Source of the DNA: Shewanella sp.
Lineage (GTDB): Bacteria > Pseudomonadota > Gammaproteobacteria > Enterobacterales > Shewanellaceae
Length of the DNA: 64,000 nucleotides
Assembly: GCA_028223395.1 (NCBI GenBank)
Contig: JAOIUG010000002.1
Span: 17,640 to 81,639 of the forward strand
Direction of reading: 5' to 3'
Shown here piece by piece: positions 1 to 9,686 of this stretch. Under the pieces are notes generated by a model. The model was not told the DNA's origin and did no database searches. It saw only the letters and a program-made list of their open reading frames with translations. The first letter of the stretch is position 1; every line of letters begins with the position of its first letter. The position numbers were made by a program, and so were the translations under genes.

Positions 1-15
1 GTACATTGACGCACA

Positions 16-43
16 AACGCGTGGTATTAAACCACGCGTTTTT
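16..43. terminator. Hairpin terminator at left edge, after slyD
   Basis: A perfect 10-bp stem (positions 16-25 with 31-40) with a 5-nt loop is followed by a run of T on the + strand and preceded by A residues. It can end transcription of slyD on the - strand and of whatever lies to the left on the + strand. Confidence 0.75.
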
Positions 44-56
44 AGTGTCATAAGGC

Positions 57-686
57 TTAGTGCTTACAGCCACAACCGCCATTACCATCGCAACCTTCTT
101 TGGTTTCTTTGGTTTCTTTGGCTTCATCATGGCTACAACATCCACCTTCATGGCTATGTGCATTTTCGCCACCACAGCAGCCGCCTTCATGTGAATGTTC
201 GTGTCCGCCGCAGCTCGCGCCTTCAGCGTGAATATGCCCGTGTGCTAGTTCTTCTTCGGTTGCTGCACGTACTTCAAGCACTTCGACATTAAAGCTTAAT
301 GTTTGGCCTGCAAAAGGATGGTTTCCGTCAACAACGGCAACATCATCTTTGACTTCTGTAATTTGCACTGGACGTTGGCCCATTTCTGTTTCAGCAATAA
401 AGCGCATGCCAGGGACGATATCTTCAATGTCACCAAAAGCTGATAATGGCACTTCTTGGCACAAACCTTCATGGTATGGACCATAACCTTGCTCAGCATC
501 AACTGTCACATCGAGTACATCACCTTGTTCTTTGCCTTCTAAAGCAGCTTCAAGGCCTGGGATCATGCTTTCAGTACCATGCAAGTAGATCATAGGTTCG
601 CTTTCAAATGAGCTCTCGACAAGCTGACCTTTTGCATCTGAGAGTCGGTAGTGGATGCTGACGGCACATTTTTCGGTGATTTTCAT
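57..686 (-). CDS. slyD: FKBP-type peptidyl-prolyl isomerase SlyD
   Basis: Cytoplasmic prolyl isomerase and metallochaperone; in E. coli SlyD also feeds nickel to hydrogenase maturation. The 209-aa product has the split FKBP fold at about residues 1-70 and 120-145 with the inserted chaperone (IF) domain between, including the LHG and PGLE motifs near residues 35-45. The last 60 residues are a metal-binding tail of His, Cys and Gly with two copies of HSHEGGCC and a final CGCKH. The ATG at 686 is preceded by GGAG at a normal distance. The gene is transcribed alone and ends at a strong hairpin. The tail is rich in paired Cys as well as His, so copper or zinc binding is as plausible as nickel; that is inference. 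The family call is firm. Confidence 0.95.
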   Translation of the reverse strand: MKITEKCAVSIHYRLSDAKGQLVESSFESEPMIYLHGTESMIPGLEAALEGKEQGDVLDVTVDAEQGYGPYHEGLCQEVPLSAFGDIEDIVPGMRFIAETEMGQRPVQITEVKDDVAVVDGNHPFAGQTLSFNVEVLEVRAATEEELAHGHIHAEGASCGGHEHSHEGGCCGGENAHSHEGGCCSHDEAKETKETKEGCDGNGGCGCKH

Positions 687-1115
687 ATTGGCTCCAATCG
701 ATAATTTGTGCGCATTCTAACGTGGATATCGCTAATTTGCGACAGATTGAATTGACTTATGCTATCTCAAGCACACCTTTATGGTGGTATGAAAGGGTTA
801 CTGAATTGGTATTGTACTGACATGAAGCGTTGGGAATGTTACTGGATATACTCAAGCAATATTAAAAGTGGGATTGATGTCGACACAAGGTATTTATAAT
901 GGTGAGTTTTTTTTTGCATAAATTAACTCTTTATGTTTTATCAAAACCTTATTTTTCAGGTGATTGTATTTATTGTTGTGAATAATAAAACGTGTGAGTA
1001 ACATATTGATTTAAATGGTCGAGCGCAGTATTTCGCACTTTATTGTACTTTTTAATGCGTTAGCCATCTTTAAGGGCGCAGTAAGTGATACGTATTGATG
1101 ATGAAAATTTAGAGG
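687..1115. other. Intergenic region, slyD to thr promoter
   Basis: About 430 bp of AT-rich DNA between the divergent slyD and thr transcripts. I see no ORF with a convincing ribosome site and no conserved RNA. It should hold the slyD promoter; the thr promoter lies at its right end. Confidence 0.5.
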
Positions 1116-1147
1116 TTGACACTTCTTAGTTAAAAAGCAATTCTACT
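1116..1147 (+). promoter_or_regulatory. Probable sigma-70 promoter of the thr operon
   Basis: A perfect TTGACA box at 1116-1121 lies 17 bp before a weak -10 (AATTCT, 1139-1144). This would start transcription about 40 nt before the thrL leader peptide. The -35 box is clear; the -10 is poor, so the exact start is uncertain. Confidence 0.5.
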
Positions 1148-1187
1148 GGCACAGAAATGAACCTAATTGGATATCAGCTTAATAAAC

Positions 1188-1259
1188 ATGTTTAGTCATC
1201 AGTTAATGATCACCACGATTATTACAACCACCACGATTACCAACGTGGGGGCGGGCTAA
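1188..1259 (+). CDS. thrL: thr operon leader peptide ThrL
   Basis: A 23-codon reading frame starts with ATG at 1188 and encodes seven Thr and four Ile codons, most of them clustered in residues 8-18 (ITTIITTTTIT). This is the classic composition of a threonine/isoleucine attenuation leader. It ends with TAA 28 nt before a hairpin with a T-run and about 95 nt before thrA. In the E. coli model, ribosome stalling at these codons when charged tRNA-Thr or tRNA-Ile is scarce prevents formation of the downstream terminator. The role rests on sequence composition and position, both unambiguous. Confidence 0.92.
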   Translation: MFSHQLMITTIITTTTITNVGAG

Positions 1260-1287
1260 GCACAACCTGATATCAACTAAATATCAA

Positions 1288-1318
1288 GCCCGCTTCCTAC
1301 AAAGGAGCGGGTTTTTTT
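1288..1318 (+). terminator. thr attenuator terminator
   Basis: CCCGCTTCCT (from 1288) pairs with AGGAGCGGG (to 1311) with one bulged base, followed by seven T. It lies between thrL and thrA, so it is the attenuator. A pausing/antiterminator pairing upstream is expected but I did not resolve it. Confidence 0.85.
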
Positions 1319-1352
1319 GTTTCTTTATATGGCGCGGCACAAGGAGTTTTCG

Positions 1353-3818
1353 ATGAAGGTAATGAAGTTTGGTGGAACCTCGCTTGCTAATTGGCAGCGA
1401 TTTAGAGCTGCGGCTGATATTGTTGTTCAGTCTGCAAAAAATGAAAGCACTGCTGTAGTGTTATCGGCGCCAGCTACCGTGACCAACGGTTTAATTGAAA
1501 TGGTCAATGTTGCGGTTGATGGTGGAGACTATCAATCTGTTCTGGCTAAAGTTGAGCAAGTGTTTAACGCATTATACGGTGATGCTGCCAGTGTATTGAG
1601 CGCTGCTCAAAATGAATATTTAGCGAATAAACTGCAACAACAGCTGCAGTTTTGGCGTAATAAGCTTGCCGGCATGAGCTTACTAAATGAATGCCCTGAA
1701 GGCGTCGAGGCCGCGGTGTTGGTTGGCGGTGAAAAACTGTCTTCGGCATTAATGGTTGAGGTGATGAAGGCGGAAAACTACAGCGCTGATTTGTTCGAGC
1801 CAGAATCATTATTGGTCGGATACGGACCTTGTTTAGAGTCCGCTGTTGACATTGAAGCCAGTAAATTACGCTTTAACCAATTAGATTTAGCAGCCGCACA
1901 TGTGTGGGTGATGCCAGGTTTTACTGCAGGTGATAGCGATGGCAAAATTGTAACACTAGGCCGTAATGGATCAGATTATTCCGCTGCAGTGTTGTCTGCG
2001 TGTTTACAAGCCAGTTGCTGCGAGATCTGGACTGACGTTGACGGTGTATATAACACCGATCCACGTGTCGTCAGTGATGCAAAATTATTATCGCAATTGA
2101 GTTATCAAGAAGCGATGGAAGTGTCTTACTTTGGGGCTAAAGTTCTTCACCCAAAAACGGTTGTGCCTATCGCGCAATACCACATTCCTTGTTATATCCG
2201 TAACACATTAAATCCTGAAGCGGTGGGAACACTGGTCTCTAACGCACCGGATGAAACGGGGTTAAATGTGAAAGCGATTTCAAATCTTGATGATCAAACC
2301 ATGTTCGATGTTTCAGGGCCGGGCATGAAAGGCATGGTGGGGATGGCGAGCCGTACATTGGGCGCGATTTCACGCTCAGGTGTATCGGTGTCGTTGATCA
2401 CGCAAAGTTCATCTGAATACAGTATTAGTTTTTGTGTGGCGACTGAAGATGCGATTAAAGCGAAATATGCGTTAGAGCAAGAATTTGAATTAGAGCTAAA
2501 GAGTGAGTTATTAGAGCCTATTGAAATGCGACATCAGTTGGCGATTGTATCTTTGATTGGTGATGGCATGCGTACGCATCAAGGCGTCGCGGCTAAATTT
2601 TTCCAAGCATTGGCACAAGCAACAGTTAATATTGTCGCGATTGCACAGGGCTCCTCTGAGCGTTCTATTTCAGCAGTGGTAGAGCAGCGAAAGACCAAAC
2701 ATGCCATTTCCGCTTGTCATCAATCCTTCTTTGATGTGCAGCATTATCTTGATGTGTTCCTGGTGGGCTGCGGTAATGTTGGCGCAGGTTTACTTGAGCA
2801 AATAAAACAGCAGTGCGAGATGCTAAAAGAGCAGCACATCGTCGTTCGGGTGTGTGGCATTGCTAATTCAAAACAGATGTTACTCGATGCCCAAGGGATC
2901 GATTTAGCTCGCTGGCAAGGGCTGTTTGCCGATTCTGAGCAAGCCGCTGATATCGAAGCGATGTTACTGTGGGCTAAAGATCAGCAATTGTTAAACCCTG
3001 TTTTTGTTGATTGCACGTCGAGCGAGCATGTATCTGATCAATACTTGGCGATCATGAATGCGGGCCTTCATGTGGTCACGCCCAATAAAAAAGCCAACAC
3101 CCGTGATATGGATTACTACCGTTCATTACGTCAAACAGCCTTAAAACAACGTCGCCAATTTTTGTATGAAACCACTGTTGGCGCAGGTCTTCCGGTTATC
3201 GATAATTTGAAAAAACTGTTGTTTGCTGGTGATAAATTATTGCGTTTTAACGGTATTCTTTCAGGCAGTTTATCTTACATTTTTGGAATGTTAGATGAAG
3301 GCATGACATTGTCTCAAGCCACTAGCATCGCAAGGGATAAGTGCTTTACCGAGCCCGATCCACGTGATGACTTAAGCGGCATGGATGTTGCGCGTAAAGT
3401 ATTGATTTTGGCTCGCGAAGTCGGCATGGAGCTCGAATTATCCGATATCCACGTAGAATCTGTTTTACCTAGCACCTTTGACGCGGCAGGTGATGTTGAA
3501 ACCTTTATGTCCAACTTACCTAATGCTGACGCCGTTATTGCAGCGCGTATTGAAGCTGCCAAAGCAACGGGTAAAGTGCTGCGTTATGTCGGTCAAATCG
3601 ATGATGAAGGCTGTAAGGTAAAGATTGCCGAAGTTGATGCCAGGGATCCATTGTATAGCGTTAAAGGCGGCGAAAATGCGTTAGCGTTTTATAGCCGTTA
3701 CTACCAACCGATTCCGTTTGTACTAAGAGGCTACGGAGCGGGAACCGATGTGACTGCTGCAGGTGCTTTTGCTGATATATTACGTACACTAAACTGGACA
3801 CGTGAGGTGGGGGCATGA
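1353..3818 (+). CDS. thrA: Bifunctional aspartokinase I / homoserine dehydrogenase I
   Basis: Catalyses the first and third steps from aspartate to homoserine. The 821-aa product matches the E. coli enzyme in length (820 aa). The N-terminal aspartokinase opens with KFGGTS, paired ACT domains lie in the middle (about 315-460), and the C-terminal homoserine dehydrogenase begins at the Rossmann motif GCGNVGAG near residue 470, with the TPNKK stretch near 580. I chose the ATG at 1353 because AAGGAG sits 7 nt before it and the product then begins [10 protein letters not shown]; an in-frame TTG at 1317 lies inside the attenuator T-run and is rejected. The stop overlaps thrB by four bases (ATGA). 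Expression should be governed by the thrL attenuator; ACT domains imply threonine feedback. Confidence 0.97.
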   Translation: MKVMKFGGTSLANWQRFRAAADIVVQSAKNESTAVVLSAPATVTNGLIEMVNVAVDGGDYQSVLAKVEQVFNALYGDAASVLSAAQNEYLANKLQQQLQFWRNKLAGMSLLNECPEGVEAAVLVGGEKLSSALMVEVMKAENYSADLFEPESLLVGYGPCLESAVDIEASKLRFNQLDLAAAHVWVMPGFTAGDSDGKIVTLGRNGSDYSAAVLSACLQASCCEIWTDVDGVYNTDPRVVSDAKLLSQLSYQEAMEVSYFGAKVLHPKTVVPIAQYHIPCYIRNTLNPEAVGTLVSNAPDETGLNVKAISNLDDQTMFDVSGPGMKGMVGMASRTLGAISRSGVSVSLITQSSSEYSISFCVATEDAIKAKYALEQEFELELKSELLEPIEMRHQLAIVSLIGDGMRTHQGVAAKFFQALAQATVNIVAIAQGSSERSISAVVEQRKTKHAISACHQSFFDVQHYLDVFLVGCGNVGAGLLEQIKQQCEMLKEQHIVVRVCGIANSKQMLLDAQGIDLARWQGLFADSEQAADIEAMLLWAKDQQLLNPVFVDCTSSEHVSDQYLAIMNAGLHVVTPNKKANTRDMDYYRSLRQTALKQRRQFLYETTVGAGLPVIDNLKKLLFAGDKLLRFNGILSGSLSYIFGMLDEGMTLSQATSIARDKCFTEPDPRDDLSGMDVARKVLILAREVGMELELSDIHVESVLPSTFDAAGDVETFMSNLPNADAVIAARIEAAKATGKVLRYVGQIDDEGCKVKIAEVDARDPLYSVKGGENALAFYSRYYQPIPFVLRGYGAGTDVTAAGAFADILRTLNWTREVGA

Positions 3819-4747
3819 GCGTAACCATTTATGCACCCGCCTCTATGGGAAATGTAGGCGTTGGCTTTGACTTGCTCGGTGGCGCACTGGCGCCCATCGA
3901 CGGCAGCCTCCTTGGCGACAAAGTGACGGTCGAGTCTGCAGAGCAAGGGCTAACATTGAGTGTGACTGGCCGATGGGCTGCTAAGTTACCGGTTAATCAA
4001 GCTGACAATATTGTGTATCAATGTGCGGTATTTTTTCTTGAACATGTAGAACAAAATGCTGGGCTTAAACTGACGCTGGAAAAGAACTTACCTGTGGGCA
4101 GCGGCTTGGGATCAAGTGCGAGTTCTGTCGTGGCAGCATTAATGGCGTTGAATGAATATTTTGGACAGCCTTTTACAGAGCAACAAGTGCTTAAGCTGAT
4201 GGGGGATTTTGAAGGTAAGATCAGCGGCTCTGTCCATTATGACAATGTCGCGCCTTGTTTTCTTGGAGGAATGCAGTTGATGCTTGAGACTCCACAAGTG
4301 ATCTGTGAGTCTATTCCGACGTTTAAACAGTGGTACTGGGTTGTGGCTTACCCTGGGATCTCTTTATCTACAGCGCGAATGCGTGCGCTGATGCCTGAAC
4401 ATTATAACAAACAGACCACGATTGATTTTGGCCGTTATCTCAGTGCATTTGTCCATGCAAGCTATAAGCAAGACAGTCAGCTTGCTATTTCAGTGTTAAA
4501 AGACGTATTGGCAGAGCCATATCGCGCCGCTGAGATCCCTAACTATCAACAGGCTAAATCAGCACTTGATGCGCTAGGAATGTTAACCACAGGGATCTCG
4601 GGCAGTGGGCCGACTTTGTTTACTGTGACTGATAATGCAGACATTGCACAGGCTGCTAAGCACTGGTTAGATGAGCATTATATCGATCCCAAGTCGGGTT
4701 TTTCACACATTTGTAAAATCGATGAGTTAGGTGCGCGTCGCGTCTAA
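3815..4747 (+). CDS. thrB: Homoserine kinase
   Basis: GHMP-family kinase that phosphorylates homoserine with ATP. The 310-aa product (E. coli ThrB is 310 aa) has the N-terminal substrate segment, the glycine-rich phosphate loop [12 protein letters not shown] near residue 90, and the C-terminal [10 protein letters not shown] motif near 265. It is translationally coupled to thrA by a four-base overlap and is followed by thrC after 76 bp, so the three form one operon under the thr attenuator. Confidence 0.97.
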   Translation: MSVTIYAPASMGNVGVGFDLLGGALAPIDGSLLGDKVTVESAEQGLTLSVTGRWAAKLPVNQADNIVYQCAVFFLEHVEQNAGLKLTLEKNLPVGSGLGSSASSVVAALMALNEYFGQPFTEQQVLKLMGDFEGKISGSVHYDNVAPCFLGGMQLMLETPQVICESIPTFKQWYWVVAYPGISLSTARMRALMPEHYNKQTTIDFGRYLSAFVHASYKQDSQLAISVLKDVLAEPYRAAEIPNYQQAKSALDALGMLTTGISGSGPTLFTVTDNADIAQAAKHWLDEHYIDPKSGFSHICKIDELGARRV

Positions 4748-4823
4748 CTCATAGCGTGATTGGGCGCGCGGGCTTTCCATCACGCTACAAAACAGAATTA
4801 AGCATAGAATTAAAGGACGAGTC

Positions 4824-6110
4824 ATGGAGTTATATAACTTAAAACACCCCTCTCAAGTGGTCAGTTTTACTGAGGCGGTAAAACTAGGGCTGGGGAAAGA
4901 TCGTGGGTTGTTTTTTCCAAAAAGCATTCCAACATTAGATAATCTTGAGAGTCTATTAGCATTGCCGTTTGTTGAGCGCAGTCAAAAAGTCATTGGTGCT
5001 TGGCTTGCGCCTGAGTTAGGGCAAGAAACAGTAGACCGTTTGGTTGAAAAAGCATTTAACTTTGAGTTGCCATTAGTGCAAGCGACACAAAACTTGTATA
5101 GCTTAGAGTTGTTTCATGGCCCGACATTAGCGTTTAAAGACTTCGGGGCTCGTTTTATGGCGCAATGCTTAAATGAGCTAGCCAATGAAGATAAAATCAA
5201 CATCCTTACGGCGACCTCAGGTGACACGGGCGCAGCTGTCGCCGATGCGTTTTACGGGTTAGATAATATCAATGTGGTGGTGCTGTATCCGAAAGGCAAG
5301 ATCAGTATTTTGCAGGAAAAAATGTTCACCACACTTGGCGATAACATTCACACTGTTGCAGTTAATGCTGATTTTGATGCTTGTCAAACATTGGTGAAAC
5401 AATCTTTCGAAGACAGCGATATTCGTGATGGTTTGCACCTTAATTCTGCCAACTCAATTAACATTAGTCGTTTACTTGCGCAAATCTGTTACTACTTTGA
5501 GGCTGTGGCTCAGTATAAACAGCAACACAATGACGATCCGGTGATTGCGGTGCCAAGCGGCAATTTTGGTAATTTAACAGCAGGTTTATTTGCTAAAGCG
5601 ATGGGCTTACCTGTAAAGCGCTTTGTTGCCGCAACAAACAGTAACGACACCGTGCCTCGTTACTTAGATAACGGGCAATGGTCGCCACACTTAACGGTAG
5701 CAACCATGTCTAATGCGATGGATGTCGCAGAGCCAAGCAACTGGCCAAGAGTTGAAGCGATTGTGAAGGCCATGAATTGGTCGCTAACAGATATTATGGG
5801 CGTGGGAGTATCAGAAGCAGACACGGCAGATTCTGTTAAATCACTGCACCAGCAAGGTTATCTTTCTGAGCCGCATGCTGCGATTGCTGCCTTTGCATTA
5901 ACGCAGACAATGCAAACAGGTGAGAAAGGCATTTTCCTGGGAACTGCTCATCCCGCTAAGTTTAATGAAGTGGTTGAATCGGTACTAGATCTTCACTTAC
6001 CACTGCCGCAAGCGCTAGAGAATGTCGTGCCTAAGCGTATTTTATCGGCTGAACTTGCTGCAGATTTTAATACTTTAAAAGCGCATTTGTTTTCAGTCTT
6101 AGACGATTAA
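4824..6110 (+). CDS. thrC: Threonine synthase
   Basis: PLP enzyme converting O-phosphohomoserine to threonine, last step of the pathway. The 428-aa product equals E. coli ThrC in length. The PLP lysine is in GPTLAFKDFG near residue 107, followed by the TATSGDTGAA segment that binds the cofactor phosphate; VPSGNFGN appears near 245. The ATG at 4824 has AAGGACGAG upstream. The operon ends at the hairpin at 6133-6160. Confidence 0.97.
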   Translation: MELYNLKHPSQVVSFTEAVKLGLGKDRGLFFPKSIPTLDNLESLLALPFVERSQKVIGAWLAPELGQETVDRLVEKAFNFELPLVQATQNLYSLELFHGPTLAFKDFGARFMAQCLNELANEDKINILTATSGDTGAAVADAFYGLDNINVVVLYPKGKISILQEKMFTTLGDNIHTVAVNADFDACQTLVKQSFEDSDIRDGLHLNSANSINISRLLAQICYYFEAVAQYKQQHNDDPVIAVPSGNFGNLTAGLFAKAMGLPVKRFVAATNSNDTVPRYLDNGQWSPHLTVATMSNAMDVAEPSNWPRVEAIVKAMNWSLTDIMGVGVSEADTADSVKSLHQQGYLSEPHAAIAAFALTQTMQTGEKGIFLGTAHPAKFNEVVESVLDLHLPLPQALENVVPKRILSAELAADFNTLKAHLFSVLDD

Positions 6111-6132
6111 AGCACTGCGTTTATTACGACAT

Positions 6133-6160
6133 AAAAAAAGCGCCTTTCGGCGCTTTTTTA
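6133..6160. terminator. Bidirectional terminator between thrC and DUF3545-like gene
   Basis: AAAAAAAGCGCC and GGCGCTTTTTTA form a short GC-rich stem with a TTTC loop, with A and T tracts on both sides. It serves thrC on the + strand and the small gene on the - strand, whose last codons overlap the T tract. Confidence 0.85.
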
Positions 6161-6343
6161 GTTACGGAGGTTGTCTAACCCACTATCAAAACAATTGTCG
6201 ATGTCTTGAAGCTCTTTTTGTAGGCGGTGCTTTTCTTTGAGGGTTTCAATCTCTCGCCATTTACGTTTTTTGTTGGTACCTTTTGAGCGGCTTGGCTTTT
6301 CAACGATAGTCTCTAACGTATGACCATAATCAAGTCGATTCAT
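6158..6343 (-). CDS. Small basic DUF3545-like protein
   Basis: A 61-aa soluble protein of unknown function, very rich in Lys, Arg and Glu, with a predicted helical second half (KWREIETLKEKHRLQKEL). I recognise it as resembling the DUF3545 family of Shewanella and Vibrio; this is from memory of the sequence type, not a search. I chose the ATG at 6343 because a full AGGAGG lies 5 nt upstream; the in-frame GTG three bases earlier is too close to it. The gene stands alone between thrC and pgi and ends in the shared terminator. No catalytic motif is visible. Confidence 0.75.
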   Translation of the reverse strand: MNRLDYGHTLETIVEKPSRSKGTNKKRKWREIETLKEKHRLQKELQDIDNCFDSGLDNLRN

Positions 6344-6587
6344 CACAACCTCCTGTTGTTTATTTGACCTTCAAATAAATAGCATGCTTTTTAAGTATCA
6401 TGCAACATAAATGTTTATCTATTGTTAATTTAAAGTGAAGCTTTGATGACGTTCAACCGTTAGTTGTACTCGAGCAGAGCGGCTTTGCGTGTGCGATGGC
6501 TGGCGCAAGTGTTGTGATCGATGCTGCAGGAGTCGAGTGGCAATATTGTAGGGTGGGTGAGTGTGACGACTTGAGGAGATAGAAACG

Positions 6588-6617
6588 CCTTAAAGCCAGT
6601 CGAAACTGACTTTAAGG
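6588..6617 (-). terminator. Weak hairpin after pgi
   Basis: A 13-bp stem with one mismatch around a short loop lies just after the pgi stop. The following T tract is poor, so termination may be partial. Confidence 0.45.
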
Positions 6618-6630
6618 ATAAATCGTTAGC

Positions 6631-8268
6631 TTAAATTTTAGCGTGCCTGAAAATGTTGATAAGTGCGTTACTTGAGCTGTCTAGGGCGACGGCATCATGC
6701 TCAGCTACCAGCCTATCAAGTACATCATTACCCAATTGTTTGCCCAGTTCGACACCCCATTGATCAAAAGAGTTTATCTCCCATATTGCCCCTTGTACAA
6801 AGGTTCTATGTTCATAAAGTGCAATTAATGCACCCAATGTTGCGGGGGTGAGCTTGTCCATCAGCAGTGTATTACTCGGTTTGTTACCGGGCATGACTTT
6901 ATGCTGAGCAATTAATTTTTTCTCGCTATCAGATAAGCTGCTGCCGTTGAGCTCGGCTAATGCTTCATCATAAGTGCGCCCTTGCATTAACGCTTGTGTT
7001 TGGCCAAAGCAATTTGAAGCAAGTTGGACATGGTGTTGACCCAGAGGGTTATGGCTATTGAGCGGCATGATAAAATCAGCAGGTATAAGCGCTGTACCTT
7101 GATGAAGCAATTGGTGATAGGCGTGTTGACCATTGGTGCCTTCACCGCCCCAAATAACAGGGCCTGTGCTGTAATCAACATCAGTGCCATTTAATGTCAC
7201 TGATTTGCCGTTGCTTTCCATGTCTAACTGCTGAAAATAAGCAGGTAAACCGCGTAAATAGTGATCATAGGTGAGCACAACATGTGATTGGGCATTAAAG
7301 AAGTTGCCATACCACAATGAGAACATGCCCATGATCACAGGCATATTAGTTTCAAGTGGGGCTTCAAAGAAATGGTTATCCATTTCATGGGCACCGGCTA
7401 AAAGCTGACGAAAGTTATCCATACCCACTAGCAGTGCGATAGGTAAACCAATCGCAGACCAGAGCGAATAACGCCCACCGACCCAGTCCCACATCGGGAA
7501 GATGTTGTTCGCATCGATACCGAACGCCGTGGCCTTGGCCACATTTGAGCTAACGGCAACAAAGTGCTTAGCAACATCAGCTTGGGTCGCACCTTGTGCT
7601 AAAAACCAATCTTTAGCGCTTAAAGTATTGGTTAATGTTTCTTGAGTGCCAAAAGACTTCGAGGACATGACAAATAATGTCGTTTGTGGATCAAGCGTTT
7701 TAAGCTTTTCAGTAATTGAACTGGCGTCAACATTGGCCACAAAATGGCAATTAATATCACCTGTCCAATAAGGACGTAGCGCTTGAGAAACAATTTTAGG
7801 TCCTAAAAATGAACCACCAATACCAATACTGACAACGTCAGTGATGGTTTTGCCTGTATAGCCTTTCCATTGACCTTGTGTCACAGAGCGAACAAAGCCT
7901 TCCATTTTATCTAAGGTTTGGTGTACCTCAGCGACGATATCGACGCCGTCTACATAAATTTGTTTGCTTTTAGGCGCACGCAATGCAGTGTGGAGTACTG
8001 CGCGCTGCTCTGTGTTGTTGATAGCATCGCCCGCAAACATTGCTTTGATTTTATCTTCAAGCTTTGACTCTTTTGCCAATGAAAAAAGTAGCGATAAAGT
8101 CTCCTTTGACGCTCTATTTTTAGAGTAATCCAACAACAGTCCGCACGCTTTGGTTGACATGTCTTCAAAGCGTGTAGGCTGATTTTGAAACAGCTCACGC
8201 ATATGGGCAATGGTATTGCTGTGCAGCGCTAAAGCTTGCCAACTGGCAAGCTGAGTCAGTGTGGTCAT
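6631..8268 (-). CDS. pgi: Glucose-6-phosphate isomerase
   Basis: Interconverts glucose-6-phosphate and fructose-6-phosphate. The 545-aa product (549 in E. coli) carries both family signatures: [12 protein letters not shown] near residue 270 and the C-terminal [16 protein letters not shown] near 500, plus GIGGSFLGP at about 150. Its start lies 18 bp after the tal stop, so tal and pgi should be co-transcribed. No strong ribosome site precedes the ATG, which fits coupling to tal. Pairing transaldolase with Pgi links the pentose phosphate pathway to gluconeogenic flow, important in an organism that feeds on uronates and amino acids. Confidence 0.97.
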   Translation of the reverse strand: MTTLTQLASWQALALHSNTIAHMRELFQNQPTRFEDMSTKACGLLLDYSKNRASKETLSLLFSLAKESKLEDKIKAMFAGDAINNTEQRAVLHTALRAPKSKQIYVDGVDIVAEVHQTLDKMEGFVRSVTQGQWKGYTGKTITDVVSIGIGGSFLGPKIVSQALRPYWTGDINCHFVANVDASSITEKLKTLDPQTTLFVMSSKSFGTQETLTNTLSAKDWFLAQGATQADVAKHFVAVSSNVAKATAFGIDANNIFPMWDWVGGRYSLWSAIGLPIALLVGMDNFRQLLAGAHEMDNHFFEAPLETNMPVIMGMFSLWYGNFFNAQSHVVLTYDHYLRGLPAYFQQLDMESNGKSVTLNGTDVDYSTGPVIWGGEGTNGQHAYHQLLHQGTALIPADFIMPLNSHNPLGQHHVQLASNCFGQTQALMQGRTYDEALAELNGSSLSDSEKKLIAQHKVMPGNKPSNTLLMDKLTPATLGALIALYEHRTFVQGAIWEINSFDQWGVELGKQLGNDVLDRLVAEHDAVALDSSSNALINIFRHAKI

Positions 8269-8286
8269 TTTAATTGCCCTATTCCT

Positions 8287-9243
8287 TTAAGACGCTAGTT
8301 GGACTTTTAGCATCACTTCTAGTTTGCCCTGATCTACGGCAAAGTTACGGATCCCTTCGGCCAGTTTTTCAACAGCCATGGCATCTTCATTAAATTCCCA
8401 GCGAAATTGTGCTTCAGTCATGGCAGGCTCTGCTGCAACGATGTCGGTTGTTGGGAGTAGCTTTTGTACAACGGGTGTCTGACTGTTAGAGAGCTCTTCT
8501 AGAAGAGCTGGACCAATTGTTAATCTATCACAACCTGCAAGTTCAATAATTTCACCTGTGTTACGGAAACTCGCTCCCATTACGACGGTGTTAAAACCAT
8601 GGCGCTTGTAGTAATTGTAGATATTGGTGACAGAGATAACGCCTGGATCTTCTGTGGCAGAATACGCAAGACCTGTGTCTTTCTTGTACCAGTCAAGTAT
8701 GCGGCCTACGAAGGGGGAGATCAAGTAAACTCCGGCTTCTGCACAGGCTCTAGCTTGAGAAAAACTAAACAAAAGCGTGAGGTTACAGTTAATACCTTCT
8801 TGCTCGAGTACTTTGGCAGCACAGATCCCTTCCCATGTCGCGGCAAGTTTTATCAAAATACGTGATTTGTCGATGCCGGCTTCTTTGTAAAGCTTGATCA
8901 GTTTATGTGCTTTGGCAATGGATGCTGTTTTGTCAAATGAAAGACGAGCATCGACTTCAGTAGAAATGCGGCCAGGAACAATTTTTAAGATCTCAAGACC
9001 AATATTAACCGCGAGTTTATCACCGGCATCTTCGATTTGTTGCTCAAGATCATCACTCTGCTCTTTTGCCCAAGAGATAGCATTGTCTATTAAACCACTG
9101 TATTCAGGGATTTGAGACGCTTTCAAGATTAAAGATGGATTGGTTGTCGCATCTTCAGGCTGGTAGCGCTTGATGGCTTCAATATCTCCAGTATCCGCCA
9201 CGATAGTAGTGATGGGTTTGAGTTGTTCTAATGTGTTGGCCAT
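8287..9243 (-). CDS. tal: Transaldolase
   Basis: Transfers a dihydroxyacetone unit between sedoheptulose-7-phosphate and glyceraldehyde-3-phosphate. The product is 318 aa, against 317 for E. coli TalB. The Schiff-base lysine is in [13 protein letters not shown] near residue 132, and [10 protein letters not shown] and the VADTGD loop are in place. I set the start at the ATG at 9243 (MANTLEQL), preceded by AAGGATG; a longer frame to 9273 adds residues absent from the family. First gene of the tal-pgi pair. Confidence 0.96.
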   Translation of the reverse strand: MANTLEQLKPITTIVADTGDIEAIKRYQPEDATTNPSLILKASQIPEYSGLIDNAISWAKEQSDDLEQQIEDAGDKLAVNIGLEILKIVPGRISTEVDARLSFDKTASIAKAHKLIKLYKEAGIDKSRILIKLAATWEGICAAKVLEQEGINCNLTLLFSFSQARACAEAGVYLISPFVGRILDWYKKDTGLAYSATEDPGVISVTNIYNYYKRHGFNTVVMGASFRNTGEIIELAGCDRLTIGPALLEELSNSQTPVVQKLLPTTDIVAAEPAMTEAQFRWEFNEDAMAVEKLAEGIRNFAVDQGKLEVMLKVQLAS

Positions 9244-9572
9244 GTGAATTGCATCCTTCTCAATGAGCAGCATAAATATGAGGGTTAATTAGCAAGGTAT
9301 TAAAAGCCATTTTAATGATTATTCCAACTAAATATGAAAAAAAATTACATAAAAGCGGGTGAAAATCATTTAAAAGACTTAAAACATCGTTAAAATATTG
9401 ATTTTGCCGTTCCATTATTACAAATACATTAAACAGTTTCATGACGATGTTGATGTTGTTTGTGAACAAAATAAGACTGTCGGCATTAAAAATCAGTATT
9501 TGCTTCCTAGCAGCGTCTTTGTTTCTGAACTATTGCGACGTTTTGAGTACACCATTGCGGGCAGTATGTAGC
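9244..9572. other. Intergenic region upstream of tal
   Basis: About 330 bp of AT-rich sequence between tal and the ompA-type terminator. It should carry the tal promoter. I see no supported gene or RNA. Confidence 0.45.
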
Positions 9573-9608
9573 AAAAAGCTCACAGCGACTTAGCGTAGCC
9601 GTGAGCTT
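9573..9608 (-). terminator. Terminator after OmpA-family gene
   Basis: On the - strand AAGCTCAC and GTGAGCTT pair, extended by GC near the loop, followed by TTTTT. It lies about 80 bp after the porin stop codon. Confidence 0.7.
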
Positions 9609-9686
9609 ATTAGGCAGTGTTCAAAGCATGGTGCCAGTCATGGCGATGATACGTTTAATCACAAATAGTGATATTGACTGCGTAGG

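Noticed and set aside
9260..9469. A 69-codon frame upstream of tal on the - strand
   Set aside because: AT-rich, Asn/Phe/Ile-heavy composition, no ribosome site, and it overlaps the tal start region; most likely chance in the promoter region.
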